The notes under the pieces are model-generated. The model saw only the letters and a list, made by a program, of their open reading frames with translations. It was not told the DNA's origin and did no database searches. Below, one piece after another: positions 25,427 through 34,884 of a stretch of DNA of 64,000 nucleotides. The DNA comes from Mucilaginibacter sp. (GTDB taxonomy: Bacteria > Bacteroidota > Bacteroidia > Sphingobacteriales > Sphingobacteriaceae). Location of the stretch: positions 143,934-207,933 of the forward strand of contig NZ_JAQBOD010000062.1 of NCBI RefSeq assembly GCF_028288205.1. The letters run 5' to 3'. Position numbers and translations under genes: made by a program. Positions within the stretch are counted from its first letter, which is position 1, and each line of letters opens with the position of its first letter.

Positions 25427-26876
25427 ATATAATATCCCTTTGCAGCGGCATACTCATACAATGGAAACCACCGCGAGCCCTTGAAAGCTCTGCCGAAGGC
25501 ATTAAAATTAGTGTATCCTTCATGCTTTGCGGGTCAAGCTCGTCGTTTTCAAACTTTCTGAGCAGCTCTTTAACCTTTATCACCTGGAAACCGTTCTTTT
25601 TAAATGCCTCAATGGTTTTATCATTACGGTCATAGCCTAAAACAACGCCTTCTTTAATAGCTAACAGGTTACAAGAATCGGTCCATTGTTCACGGGCATC
25701 ATAGGGAAAAGTATCATTGCCAGAATATATGAAGGTTGTTTTCTCTTTGCTTTGCAGGTCATTCTCACTAATATCTGTAAGCAAATCTTCTAAACAATTA
25801 AATGCGCGTGGTTTTTTCTTTCCTTTTTCAAACTGTATAATATCTGTTCTGTCTTTATCCTTTTGTTTTTTGTCGGCGAACCATGCTATGGGCTCACTAT
25901 CTTCAACCGGGTTTTGTGATATCCCCAGCGAATGCAGCAGCACCCAAACATTGCGTTTCACCTGCGTAAATACAGTATCTATGTGCATATAATCCCGTTT
26001 ATGCGGAATTTTGACTATCGTTATTTTTTTAACCACATCATTTGCAAATAACAACTTAATGGCCTCATTGGCCCCACTGTTTGAGGTGCGTTCGCTACAG
26101 CCAATTATTAAATGCTCGGGGCTTATCATCATTACATCGCCGCCTTCTAAGGTGGTTTTTTCATCCTGGTCTTCGCCGGGGCGTAAAAACTGTTGTACGG
26201 TTTCGGGTATTTCTAAAATATTATCGCGGTAAGCAGCAAATAGTGGGTGATTAAAGAAAATATATCTTGCCAATAAAGTTTCGCGCGCCCTTGCTTTCTT
26301 TGCAGGTTTATTAAGCAACATGTAGTTATTTATGGCTATACCTATATCGCGCGAAAAAATTAAATTAGGAATAGGAGCGAATATCATCTCATTACTGTTT
26401 AACGAGCCCGAGATAAATATTTTAGCCAGCTCGACCGGGGCGGTATCTGTTAATGTTTCCTGCAGGCGATAATTGCAGCTTTCTATAGCGCAAACAGAGG
26501 CTACCAGTTTATTGCGGATATCTTCATCTTCTAAAATATCAGCCAGCAGGCTTTGTATCTCAATTACTTTGTCTGATGCATGGAAGCCTTTATTATCGGG
26601 CTTATAAAAATCGCGGTTGTTTTCTTTGGCATCAATGTCTTTTAGCTTACCTTTTATTTTATACGGATCAAGAAAGTACAGCAGCAGTTTAACGTAATAG
26701 TCGTACTCGTTTTTGCGCATGCTATCCAGGTGCACAATATCCTCAAACAGCCAATCCTGCGCCTTTGAGGGTACTACACGGCCCAATCCGTTATCGGGGC
26801 TATGGATCAACAGGGAACGCAGGTTGCCAATTTCAGAACTTACATTTATTTTAAAATTGTTATTATGTAGTATCAT
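25425..26876 (-). CDS. Arginine deiminase family protein
   Basis: The 483-residue protein shows the deiminase set: the N-terminal LRSLLIHSPDNGLGRVVP and FEDIVHLD, then TLEGGDVMMISPEHLIIGCSERTS, the His motif DYMHIDTVFTQV and the nucleophile Cys473 in RGGFHCMSMPL close to the C-terminus. Arginine deiminase converts arginine to citrulline and ammonia. It is longer than the typical 400-410 residues because of an insert around 320-380 rich in Lys and Asp. With the adjacent CtlX-like hydrolase and speA it forms an arginine/citrulline unit. No ornithine carbamoyltransferase or carbamate kinase is present, so this is not the classic ADI energy pathway. Confidence 0.9.
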   Translation of the reverse strand: MILHNNNFKINVSSEIGNLRSLLIHSPDNGLGRVVPSKAQDWLFEDIVHLDSMRKNEYDYYVKLLLYFLDPYKIKGKLKDIDAKENNRDFYKPDNKGFHASDKVIEIQSLLADILEDEDIRNKLVASVCAIESCNYRLQETLTDTAPVELAKIFISGSLNSNEMIFAPIPNLIFSRDIGIAINNYMLLNKPAKKARARETLLARYIFFNHPLFAAYRDNILEIPETVQQFLRPGEDQDEKTTLEGGDVMMISPEHLIIGCSERTSNSGANEAIKLLFANDVVKKITIVKIPHKRDYMHIDTVFTQVKRNVWVLLHSLGISQNPVEDSEPIAWFADKKQKDKDRTDIIQFEKGKKKPRAFNCLEDLLTDISENDLQSKEKTTFIYSGNDTFPYDAREQWTDSCNLLAIKEGVVLGYDRNDKTIEAFKKNGFQVIKVKELLRKFENDELDPQSMKDTLILMPSAELSRARGGFHCMSMPLQRDII

Positions 26877-27086
26877 GTGTAGCTTTTAACTATACAAAGC
26901 TATTCAGAATTATCTGGATATTTTAAACTGCAAAAAATAGTCTTCTTTAAAAAAGACATTTAATTCCTAATTAAAATATTATAGCTTTAGGAGCCATAAC
27001 CAATAATACCTGTTTAATAAGTTTAATACTTGATAGTGAACTGTAAATGAATTATTTACTTTCTTTTTTAAGTACGCTCATAATTC

Positions 27087-27368
27087 ATGAAACAAAAGTT
27101 GATTAAACGCCTGCTGATTTTTATTTCTGTTTTTTTATTTAACAGCCACGCTATGGCTGATGAAATAAAGAGTATTGGTGTTCCTCATATCCAAAATTAT
27201 TCAAAATCCGCTTATCTATCCGGTAATCAAAATTGGTCTATATCTAAAGATAAAAATGGAATAATGTATTTTGGCAATGCCGAGGGCCTGTTAACTTATG
27301 ATGGAAAGTATTGGCAACAATATGAAATGCCTAACCGGTCGGCTATATGTTGGCAATTTTATGAATAA
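27087..27368 (+). pseudogene. N-terminal fragment of a two-component-type propeller sensor/regulator
   Basis: Residues 1-85 form a signal peptide (to about Ala24) and the first strand set of a regulatory propeller: SIGVPHIQNYSKSAYLSGNQ, WSISKDKNGIMYFGNAEGLL and YDGKYWQQYEMPNRS. This is the N-terminus of large Bacteroidota sensor or LuxR-type regulators of about 950-1400 residues. Homology ends at about 27341, and the frame stops at 27368 after eight unrelated residues. The rest of the gene has been deleted and replaced by the 3' end of a glycoside hydrolase gene. Confidence 0.82.
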
Positions 27369-27801
27369 ATACAAATCGCGTTATATAGATAGCCCGAATG
27401 AACCTTTATATCCTTTTGGATATGGCTTAAGTTATACTACGTTTAGTTACTCACCCATTAAACTGAATACCAATGTAATGAATAACGCAGGGAATATTCG
27501 GGCATCTATTACAGTGAGCAACACGGGCGATCATGATGGTGAAGAAGTGGTACAAATGTATATACAGGACATCTATGGCTCAATTACCCGGCCCGTAAAA
27601 GAATTAAAAGGGTTTCAAAAAATATTTCTAAAAAAGGGGGAGAGTAAAGTTGTAACATTTAATATAAATGTGAACGATCTTAAATTTTATAATGCAGACC
27701 TTAAATATACTGCGGAGCCTGGCGATTTTAAAATTTTTATCGGAACGAACTCAAGCGATGTGATTGAATCTAAATTTAAATTAGTTACTCAGACTGGATA
27801 G
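27332..27801 (+). pseudogene. C-terminal fragment of a glycoside hydrolase family 3 beta-glucosidase
   Basis: In the +1 frame relative to the propeller fragment, homology starts at about 27334 with TGR, then NKYKSRYIDSPNEPLYPF, GYGLSYTTF and the fibronectin III-like domain (SNTGDHDGEEVVQMYIQD, then SITRPVKELKGFQK) that ends BglX-type enzymes. About 80 % of the enzyme, including the catalytic (alpha/beta)8 barrel and the nucleophile, is missing. The join with the upstream sensor fragment lies in the shared bases AACCGGTCGG. It cannot encode an active enzyme. Confidence 0.85.
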
Positions 27802-27831
27802 ATTGTACCTGTATATTTACTGCACATTAAT

Positions 27832-29619
27832 TTATTCATTATTGCTTAATACGCGTATTTCGGTTCGCCTGTTTATTTGGTGTTCTGCTTCGGTACAGTA
27901 CTCACCTTTGGCACATTTATTTAGCAAATGGGTATCACCATAACCTTTAGCTACCAATCTGTTGGGCGCAATACCTTGTTTAACCAAATAAGCAACTACT
28001 AAGGCTGCCCTGCGGTTAGATAGGGCCATATTATAGGATGAAGGTGAGCGCGAATCTGTGTGTGCGCCTACCTCTATACGCGAAGAGGGGTGTTGTTTTA
28101 AAATTAACGCCAATTTATCAAGCTCAACTGCTGCATCCGGGCGAATGTCAGCCTTGTTAACATCATAATAAATGTTATTAACAATAAAATTTTCACCTTT
28201 TTTTAATACGCTTGTAGGTGTTAGCACCTGTGGTTTTGTAATTTCAACAGGAGGGACAGTGTTTTTCGACGATGCCGCAGAAATATTAAGCGGGCGTTTA
28301 TAGCTGCTATTATAACTAAAGCTATAAATATCATCATTACCTGTTCCGCCATCGCGATTTGATGAAAAATATCCACTTAAGCTATCGCGGGTTATATAAG
28401 AAAAATCATCACTGGTACTGTTAACAGGATATTTTAAATTTTCAGGCTTGCTCCATTTTGATCTTTCACCTTTTACTTTGTAAATATCATAGCCACCCAT
28501 ACCCGGTAAACCCGTTGATGAATAATATAAAGCGCCATCACCACTTATAATAGGGAAAGCTTCGTCTTCATCAGTATTTATTAGTTTGCCACAATTAACA
28601 GGTTTATCCCATGTGCCATTTGCTAATTTTTCGCAATACCATATATCTGTTTTACCTTCTCCTCCCGGCATGTCAGACGTGAAGTATATAATATTTCCAT
28701 TTTTTGATAAGGTAGCATGACCTATAGAATACTCTTTTATATTATTGTACTGGAAACTTTTAAATTTATTCCATTGGTCATTTGTTTTGGTTGCTATTAT
28801 TAACTGTAGCCTACGTGTATATAATTGCTGGGTACTGCCTTTAATTTTTTTATCAACAGCTAATTGATCTTTAGGAACCGTTGTAGTTATGGTAATATAC
28901 GCGGTGTCTCCGGCTGTATTAAAAGCTATTGGCCCAATATGATAATTGGTGGTAAATAATGGATTATCCTTTGTTTGTAATGGGAGAGGAACCACCTGGT
29001 CGCCACTTGAGTAATATAAATTAAAGTAACCGTCGCCATTACGGCTGTAAGTATCCTTTTGTTTATCGCTTACTTTACGATCTGATGTAAAAATAAACTC
29101 TGTTTTGCCATAATAATTTAGGCCCCAATCAGAATATTTACTATTATATTTTTGTTCGTTTTTTATAGTAAATGCGTTAATGGGCGATTGCATCCATTTT
29201 TCAGCCGAATCACACGTTGCCTGTTTAAATTTAAGCTTAGTTGTATTGCCTGTTTTATCATAATACAATTTAAACTGCTCCCTGGCTTCCTTTATATTTT
29301 TATTATGTAGCAATGTTTCGGCATAGTAATAAGTATCGATCAAGGATGCGTTAGGGTAGGTTATGGCCTTTTTATACCATATTTCTGCATTTTCGTAATT
29401 ATTCATCAAACGATAACAATCCGCAACGCGTTCAACTACTTGTAGTTTAGGGTTGTTTCTTCCTGCAAGTACAAGGTATATGTTCAGGCTTTTAAAATAT
29501 TCGTAACGTTCAAAAAGAATATCAGCAATTTCTCTCTTGTTAAGCGCTTCCTGTGCTATTGCCTGTATTATTAGACCATTTATTAATAGGATAAGGATTA
29601 TTATCTTTTTCATGATCAT
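27832..29619 (-). CDS. OmpA-family protein with TPR and WD40-like repeats
   Basis: The 595-residue outer-membrane-associated protein has a signal peptide (about 1-22), TPR-like helices (about 25-140; EIADILFERYEYFKSLNIYL, YENAEIWYKKAITY), PD40 beta-propeller blades (about 165-430; FTSDMPGGEGKTDIWYCE, YYSSTGLPGMGGYDIYKVKG) and a C-terminal OmpA peptidoglycan-binding domain (about 480-590) with VGAHTDSRSPSSYNMALSNR. This layout is common next to PorP/SprF genes and in type IX secretion loci. It starts next to the PorP/SprF-like gene stop, the last gene of a three-gene operon. It probably links an exported adhesin to the cell wall. Confidence 0.92.
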   Translation of the reverse strand: MIMKKIIILILLINGLIIQAIAQEALNKREIADILFERYEYFKSLNIYLVLAGRNNPKLQVVERVADCYRLMNNYENAEIWYKKAITYPNASLIDTYYYAETLLHNKNIKEAREQFKLYYDKTGNTTKLKFKQATCDSAEKWMQSPINAFTIKNEQKYNSKYSDWGLNYYGKTEFIFTSDRKVSDKQKDTYSRNGDGYFNLYYSSGDQVVPLPLQTKDNPLFTTNYHIGPIAFNTAGDTAYITITTTVPKDQLAVDKKIKGSTQQLYTRRLQLIIATKTNDQWNKFKSFQYNNIKEYSIGHATLSKNGNIIYFTSDMPGGEGKTDIWYCEKLANGTWDKPVNCGKLINTDEDEAFPIISGDGALYYSSTGLPGMGGYDIYKVKGERSKWSKPENLKYPVNSTSDDFSYITRDSLSGYFSSNRDGGTGNDDIYSFSYNSSYKRPLNISAASSKNTVPPVEITKPQVLTPTSVLKKGENFIVNNIYYDVNKADIRPDAAVELDKLALILKQHPSSRIEVGAHTDSRSPSSYNMALSNRRAALVVAYLVKQGIAPNRLVAKGYGDTHLLNKCAKGEYCTEAEHQINRRTEIRVLSNNE

Positions 29620-30603
29620 TTAAAAAAAACGTGGACTTAATATTCTTTCTCTACTTCTTCCAAAACTTAAACTAAATGATAGCTCATGCGAACCGCTTTG
29701 ATAACCGGGAAGTGCGGTAGTAACAAAATCATACGAATAGCCAATGCGGCAGCGCGGAGTTACATTTACAGCAACGCTGGCCGTAAGTGCGGCGGTTCTG
29801 TTTAAAACAACCGGTAAATCAGGCTTATTCAATAATAGTACGCCCGAGCTATAAGCTGCCCCAACCCATAATACTTTATTAAAAACTAAATAGCTTGCTA
29901 CATCCATGTTGGTAGGTCCTTTAAGATCCTCCTTAAACATTATTGAGGGTTTTAAGCTAAGTTCTGGGGTTAATGGTAAAATCAATCCGCCCGTCGCATA
30001 GTAAGTTCTTACCGGTATAATAAATATCGAATTTGGATCTAACCCAACCTGAGGCAGTAAATTAAGCGCAGATACTCCAACATACATTAATGGTGTATAA
30101 TAATAAATGCCCGCCCTAAAATCGGGCGAAACTTTATTTTGTATACCTGAAGGAACGGTAGGATCAGTGGTATTTGCAGGATTAAATAGCGAACCATCTA
30201 TACTATATTGAATTGCACCTGCAGCTATACCAAAACATAAACGTTGTGAGTCTTCTTCATTTAGCCGTAATCGGTACGCATAGTTAATATACACTGATGA
30301 ATTATTTTCGGGGCCAAGCCTGTCATTATTAACAAGAAAGCCTAAACCAATATTTTTTGTATCGCCATTTGTTACCCCATCTATTGATAGGCTATTGGTT
30401 TTTGGGGCCCCATCTACACCTGCCCATTGCAAGCGGCTACCCAAGCTTAATGTCCAATCTTCTTTATAGCCTGCATAAGCAGGATTTACTGCTAAACCAT
30501 TAAACATATATTGGCTATATTGTAAGGTTTGCTGGGCAAAGCTTTTAGTAAAACCAAAAAGTATAAATAGCAAAGTATATTTTCTCACGCTTCTAATCCT
30601 CAT
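29620..30603 (-). CDS. Type IX secretion membrane protein, PorP/SprF family
   Basis: The protein of about 327 residues has a signal peptide (ending KSFAQQ) and an outer-membrane beta-barrel-like body: LQYSQYMFNGLAVNPAYAGY is the family's start motif and RTAALTASVAVNVTPRCRIG near the C-terminus fits the last strands. PorP/SprF proteins work with the type IX machinery, and dedicated paralogues sit beside type B cargo. I chose ATG 30603, which overlaps the upstream TGA by 4 bases (ATGA), rather than the TTG at 30621. Translational coupling with the upstream cargo gene is thus expected. Confidence 0.92.
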   Translation of the reverse strand: MRIRSVRKYTLLFILFGFTKSFAQQTLQYSQYMFNGLAVNPAYAGYKEDWTLSLGSRLQWAGVDGAPKTNSLSIDGVTNGDTKNIGLGFLVNNDRLGPENNSSVYINYAYRLRLNEEDSQRLCFGIAAGAIQYSIDGSLFNPANTTDPTVPSGIQNKVSPDFRAGIYYYTPLMYVGVSALNLLPQVGLDPNSIFIIPVRTYYATGGLILPLTPELSLKPSIMFKEDLKGPTNMDVASYLVFNKVLWVGAAYSSGVLLLNKPDLPVVLNRTAALTASVAVNVTPRCRIGYSYDFVTTALPGYQSGSHELSFSLSFGRSRERILSPRFF

Positions 30604-33134
30604 CGTTTTAAATATATCCAACCTTTAAAAGTTGTAATGGTACCTGTTTTTTCTTTCCTGTTAAGGATATAAAAATAGGTACCTTCTGCCAGCCCTTTAC
30701 CATCCCATGTATTCGCGTAATTTTCTGATCGGTAAACTTCATTACCCCACCTGTTATATACCAGGAACTGGCTGCCGGGATAAAGCGTTATCCCCGCTAT
30801 TTCGTAAACATCATTCTTGCCATCACCATTTGGAGTAAAAATATTTGGAGTTGATACATTAGCTGTAATTGCTTTAACGGCAACAGTATCTGCGCAGCCA
30901 TTAGTGTTAGTAAAAACAAAATTATATGTACCTATAGTTGTTAGGCCGGTTATTGTAGTAGTGGCGCTTGCCGGTGCATTTATATTTGCTATAGCAGGCG
31001 TAATACCCAATTGTGTCCATGTGCCATTTGTATTAGCAGTAAGTGTTGCAGTTGTGTTTACTTCGACTAACTGGTCGGGTCCGGCATTAGGGGCTGCAAG
31101 AAGCGGGAGAGTATTTGTTTTAATATTGTTACAGCCATTACCGGATGGTGAAGAATTACATTCTGCCAACGGATCAGAAGGAATAGCGCCATCAGGATTG
31201 GTAGCATCAGGGTCAGTAACATCTGCCGGACGTAAAATGGCGGCTGTTACACTCAAATCATTACTGGTTGGCAAAGCAGTTACCGTTCCGGTAATAGAAA
31301 AAGTTCTGGTTGCTCCATTTGTCATATTCAGTGTAGCCTTGTATGAATTTGCCGATGTTGTTTCGGCACTTACACTGGCAGTACCTGCGGTTTGCGTGCT
31401 TGTTACCACAAGCCCCGATAGTTCATTTGGAAAGGTAAACGAAAAAATAGCACCGTTAACGTCACTCGGTCCATTATTTTTTACCAATATAGTATAGTTT
31501 ACTTTTTGACCAACGCACCCACCGGTGGAATTAGATGTTAAGTTTACTACTTCCAGATCTGCTTCCTGTACAATAAAATTTACTGTTGCTGTTAAGGGTG
31601 GGCTGGTTACATACGACCAGGTATCTATGCTTTTGTTGTTGCCAAAATCGATATCGGCGTTAGGATCAATTGTGGGGCTTCCCCATTTATGACCATTTAT
31701 TAAACTATTAATACCGGTTAAGTTTTGCAACGGATTTGAAGGCGTACCTGATATAGTTAGCTGGCTATCATCCCAATAAACTGTATTGTCAGGAGAATTA
31801 GCACCGCTCGTTCGGGTTAGTTTAATACCGTTAACATTCCTTTCCACATCAAAAAACGGGAAGTGAACCTCGGCGCTGTATAATAATAAAGTTATGTTTG
31901 CCGTATAGCTTACTGTACCTGCAGGTACTTTATTGCCTAATCCATCCAATCCATCCCAACTAACCTGGTTAGGTCCTGTATTAGCAATGCCGGTTAGTTT
32001 GCGGTCAATAGCATCAGTAAAAGTTCCATTATGATCAATATCAATTGCAATTGTATAACTACCATTGCTTGTAGCTGTAAAACTAATAGTACCACCTAAC
32101 GGTGATGTACCGGTTTTACCAACAGATCCTTCATTTCCTGTAAAACTAATAGCGCTGATACTTGGTATAAACGGAGGATTTATTAGCCATGTACTACCTC
32201 CACCAGGCGTGCTTGCAGTTGCGGGAAGATCAGCAGCCGGTGCATTGAAGAATATTTTGTCGGTAATATCTGTTTGTGTATCCGAGGCCCTCGGATCTTG
32301 TACGTTTGGAGTATTGGTGCTATTAATACTTAAATAACTTGCAGTTCCACCGGCATTTCTAAAACCTTTATTATTTACAAAAAACGAAAACCCATTTCCT
32401 GCTTGCCCGTTGTTATCCAGATCATATTTATAACCATCTTTTGTGAGAATATGCATTATGGCGTTAAAACCGCCGTTATAAGCACTTATTATGCCGCAAA
32501 AAATATTAGTAAATACCCGGCCGGTTAAGAAAGATGAATTACTTGCATCGCGTACTGATATATCAAATGCAGCTATATATTGGCCTGAAGGTTGAACCCA
32601 ATTGCCATTTGCAGCAATAGCGACAGGATTTGACTCCGGATCATTTCCATTACTGGGCGCTATAAAATCAATTTCCCAAATGCCGGCCTGGGCGGCTGTA
32701 ACTAAACGTGTATAGGGGGTATATCCGCCGGCATTAGGTTGCGGACCGGCCAACTCCTGGCTCCGGTTAGTAATTAAACCTACAGTTGCTGATGTACCAC
32801 TGGTATAAGTATTGCCGTCGGGCGCTCTTAAGTTAATAGTTCCGGAGCCTATGCCTTGTGCACTTGATCCTATATATAGAGTTTCACCGGCTTTAACATA
32901 AACCTTCATTGTGCCAAAAGTAGGGAAGGGAAACGCTAAGCTACTGGTATTGCTTGAATATAGAAAGGCACGATTGCCGCCATTTTCAGCAAGTTGTTTA
33001 CTCCCTTCAGCCAAAACAGCCAGGGGCAAGAATAATAATAAAAGTAGATGACTATAAAGAGACCAATTTCTTACCGAAGAGCTTAACCGGGTTATGAAAA
33101 CATTATAGATATAGGCAGATTGCTGTCGCCGCAT
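30600..33134 (-). CDS. Large secreted protein with type B (gliding motility) C-terminal sorting domain
   Basis: The 844-residue protein has a signal-like hydrophobic stretch at about 24-42. A long beta-rich body includes DUF11-like repeats around 520-640 (QEADLEVVNLTSNSTGGCVG, NYTILVKNNGPSDVNGAIF). The C-terminal domain of about 90 residues carries NIFTPNGDGKNDVYEI and YRWGNEVYRSENYANTWDGK-like motifs, then GTYFYILNRK, the gliding-motility-associated CHU_C sorting signal. It is exported through the type IX system and kept at or released from the surface. Its PorP/SprF partner follows with an ATGA overlap. The binding target is unknown. Confidence 0.92.
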   Translation of the reverse strand: MRRQQSAYIYNVFITRLSSSVRNWSLYSHLLLLLFLPLAVLAEGSKQLAENGGNRAFLYSSNTSSLAFPFPTFGTMKVYVKAGETLYIGSSAQGIGSGTINLRAPDGNTYTSGTSATVGLITNRSQELAGPQPNAGGYTPYTRLVTAAQAGIWEIDFIAPSNGNDPESNPVAIAANGNWVQPSGQYIAAFDISVRDASNSSFLTGRVFTNIFCGIISAYNGGFNAIMHILTKDGYKYDLDNNGQAGNGFSFFVNNKGFRNAGGTASYLSINSTNTPNVQDPRASDTQTDITDKIFFNAPAADLPATASTPGGGSTWLINPPFIPSISAISFTGNEGSVGKTGTSPLGGTISFTATSNGSYTIAIDIDHNGTFTDAIDRKLTGIANTGPNQVSWDGLDGLGNKVPAGTVSYTANITLLLYSAEVHFPFFDVERNVNGIKLTRTSGANSPDNTVYWDDSQLTISGTPSNPLQNLTGINSLINGHKWGSPTIDPNADIDFGNNKSIDTWSYVTSPPLTATVNFIVQEADLEVVNLTSNSTGGCVGQKVNYTILVKNNGPSDVNGAIFSFTFPNELSGLVVTSTQTAGTASVSAETTSANSYKATLNMTNGATRTFSITGTVTALPTSNDLSVTAAILRPADVTDPDATNPDGAIPSDPLAECNSSPSGNGCNNIKTNTLPLLAAPNAGPDQLVEVNTTATLTANTNGTWTQLGITPAIANINAPASATTTITGLTTIGTYNFVFTNTNGCADTVAVKAITANVSTPNIFTPNGDGKNDVYEIAGITLYPGSQFLVYNRWGNEVYRSENYANTWDGKGLAEGTYFYILNRKEKTGTITTFKGWIYLKR

Positions 33135-33535
33135 TTGTAAAGGCTTAGATAGATTTATAAATTTAAAGATAAATAAATAAATATTACAACATCATTTTTA
33201 TATTATCGCATAACCAGTTCAGCCTCAATAAATTGATTATGCAAAGAAAGCATTTTCCTAAATGGGCAGCGATTGGATCTGCTTTTATTGGATTCCGTTA
33301 CTAAAAACAGAAGCGGAATCACATTTAAAAATCACTAAAATAAAGTAATATATGGCTACTATGCATACAAAAGCTGGTGGTTATAATATTAATTTACCAT
33401 TTGCGCACGTACCCACTTATTATTATTCTGCTTATACGTAATGCAAAGTAATTTAGTTTAACTTATTTAATGTAATAAAAAGGCCGGTCATTAGTGATTT
33501 GATCGACCATTGTTAATAATTTTTCCTATGGAGTA
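33135..33535. other. Intergenic region, no clear gene
   Basis: This 401-base AT-rich gap has only a 29-codon plus-strand frame (33352-33441, starting MATMHTKAGG) with no support beyond start and stop codons. No repeat or RNA gene is seen. The promoter of the type IX cargo operon should lie at its left end. Confidence 0.5.
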
Positions 33536-33829
33536 TTATCTCCAATAACCTCTGTGCCATGCATAACCACTTGAGCCCGGATGCCAACTACCTCTAACCC
33601 AAACCCGGCCGTTACGTGGTCTTTCCCAATGACCGCCTATATAAGAGTATCTTCCGTTGTTCCATTCCCATTCGCCGTCAATCCAAACAGCACCATAATA
33701 GGGTGATGCGGGCCTAATATAATAAGGTTCTGCCGGGCGTGTTCTAACATAATAATATCCCCCGTAGCACGAGGTTAAAAGGCTGCCGGCTAAAGCTAAT
33801 AATATTCCGGTTTTTGCTATAGTTTTCAT
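33536..33829 (-). CDS. YXWGXW-repeat lipoprotein
   Basis: The 97-residue precursor has a lipobox (LAGSLLTSC, lipidated Cys about 21), so it is an outer- or inner-membrane lipoprotein. The mature part is almost entirely Trp/Tyr/Gly/Arg repeats such as VWIDGEWEWNNGRYSYIGGH, WVRGSWHPGSSGYAWHRGYW. This matches YXWGXW-type repeat proteins of unknown function, thought to be exposed beta-structures. It stands alone and its end lies close to an AT-rich gap. Confidence 0.85.
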   Translation of the reverse strand: MKTIAKTGILLALAGSLLTSCYGGYYYVRTRPAEPYYIRPASPYYGAVWIDGEWEWNNGRYSYIGGHWERPRNGRVWVRGSWHPGSSGYAWHRGYWR

Positions 33830-33872
33830 TTGTCATCAATTTTTCTTTTTGACAAGTATGTTTTTAAAAAGT

Positions 33873-34772
33873 TTAAATATTGGTTTTTCTAAATTTATCG
33901 GCTACTATTAATTCCTTACTTCCGACAGTATATTTATAAAATCCACTTCCTGATTTTATACCCAAACAGCCTGCAGAAACTAACTCTGTAAGCAGCGGGC
34001 ATGGCCTATATTTTTCATTGTTAAAACCAATATATAGTACATTTAATATAGCCAAACATACATCAAGGCCAATAAAATCGGCAAGTTGCAAAGGGCCCAT
34101 GGGATGAGACATGCCTAATTTCATTACGGTATCTATTTCTTTAACACCGGTAATTCCTTCATGCAAAGTATATATTGCTTCATTTATCATAGGCATTAAA
34201 ATTCTATTTGCCACAAATCCAGGCGCATCATTTACCTCAACCGGAATTTTATCAAGTTGCTTAGAAAGCTCCATAATGGTAAGGGTAACTTTGTCGGTGG
34301 TTTCTTTCCCCCTGATTACTTCAACCAGTTTCATTAATGGTACCGGATTCATAAAATGCATGCCTATTACATTACCCGGGTTTTTTGTAACCGCTGCTAT
34401 TTCTGTAATAGATATAGAGGAAGTGTTAGATGCCAGTATGGTATGTGCCGCACATAAGTTACTTAACTGCTTAAATAAATTCAATTTAATATCACGGCTC
34501 TCTGTTGCCGCTTCAACAACCAGGTCGGCGTTTGCAGTGCCAGATTTTATATCTATATAGGTTTTAATATTACTTAAAGTATTTGTTTTTGTCTGTTCAT
34601 CAATAGTGCCTTTTTTTACCTGTTTATCTAAATTATTACCTATGGTTTGCAGTGCGCGCTGTAACGCATCGTTATTAATATCAACCAATGCAACATTAAA
34701 ACCGTACTGCGCAAAAGTATGGGCTATACCATTACCCATTGTTCCTGAGCCTATTACTGTTATATTTCTCAT
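33873..34772 (-). CDS. 3-hydroxybutyryl-CoA / 3-hydroxyacyl-CoA dehydrogenase
   Basis: The 299-residue protein has an N-terminal Rossmann domain (about 1-185) with VIGSGTMGNGIAHTFAQYGF binding NAD and Asp about 32 (VDIN) selecting NAD. It has the family segments NTSSISITEIA and VIGMHFMNPVPLMKLVEVI with the catalytic His, and a helical dimer domain (GFVANRILMPMINEAIY, MSHPMGPLQLADFIGLD). It oxidises (S)-3-hydroxyacyl-CoA in fatty-acid or butyrate/acetoacetyl-CoA metabolism. It is probably monocistronic, divergent from a secreted-protein gene. Confidence 0.94.
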   Translation of the reverse strand: MRNITVIGSGTMGNGIAHTFAQYGFNVALVDINNDALQRALQTIGNNLDKQVKKGTIDEQTKTNTLSNIKTYIDIKSGTANADLVVEAATESRDIKLNLFKQLSNLCAAHTILASNTSSISITEIAAVTKNPGNVIGMHFMNPVPLMKLVEVIRGKETTDKVTLTIMELSKQLDKIPVEVNDAPGFVANRILMPMINEAIYTLHEGITGVKEIDTVMKLGMSHPMGPLQLADFIGLDVCLAILNVLYIGFNNEKYRPCPLLTELVSAGCLGIKSGSGFYKYTVGSKELIVADKFRKTNI

Positions 34773-34884
34773 AATTACAAAACACCCTCTGTATTAAAAG
34801 TGTTACTTTTTGTGTTTAACTATATAATGTGTTATACTATCATAAATATTATAGTATATATTTGTATACATCAATTATAAACAT

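Noticed and set aside
27087..27801. A functional fusion of sensor and beta-glucosidase
   Set aside because: The two parts are in different frames and each lacks its catalytic or signalling core.
30817..31497. 226-codon plus-strand frame opposite the type IX cargo gene
   Set aside because: It lies fully inside the clear type-B-sorted gene on the minus strand; its hydrophobic, valine-rich product is the complement of beta-rich repeats.
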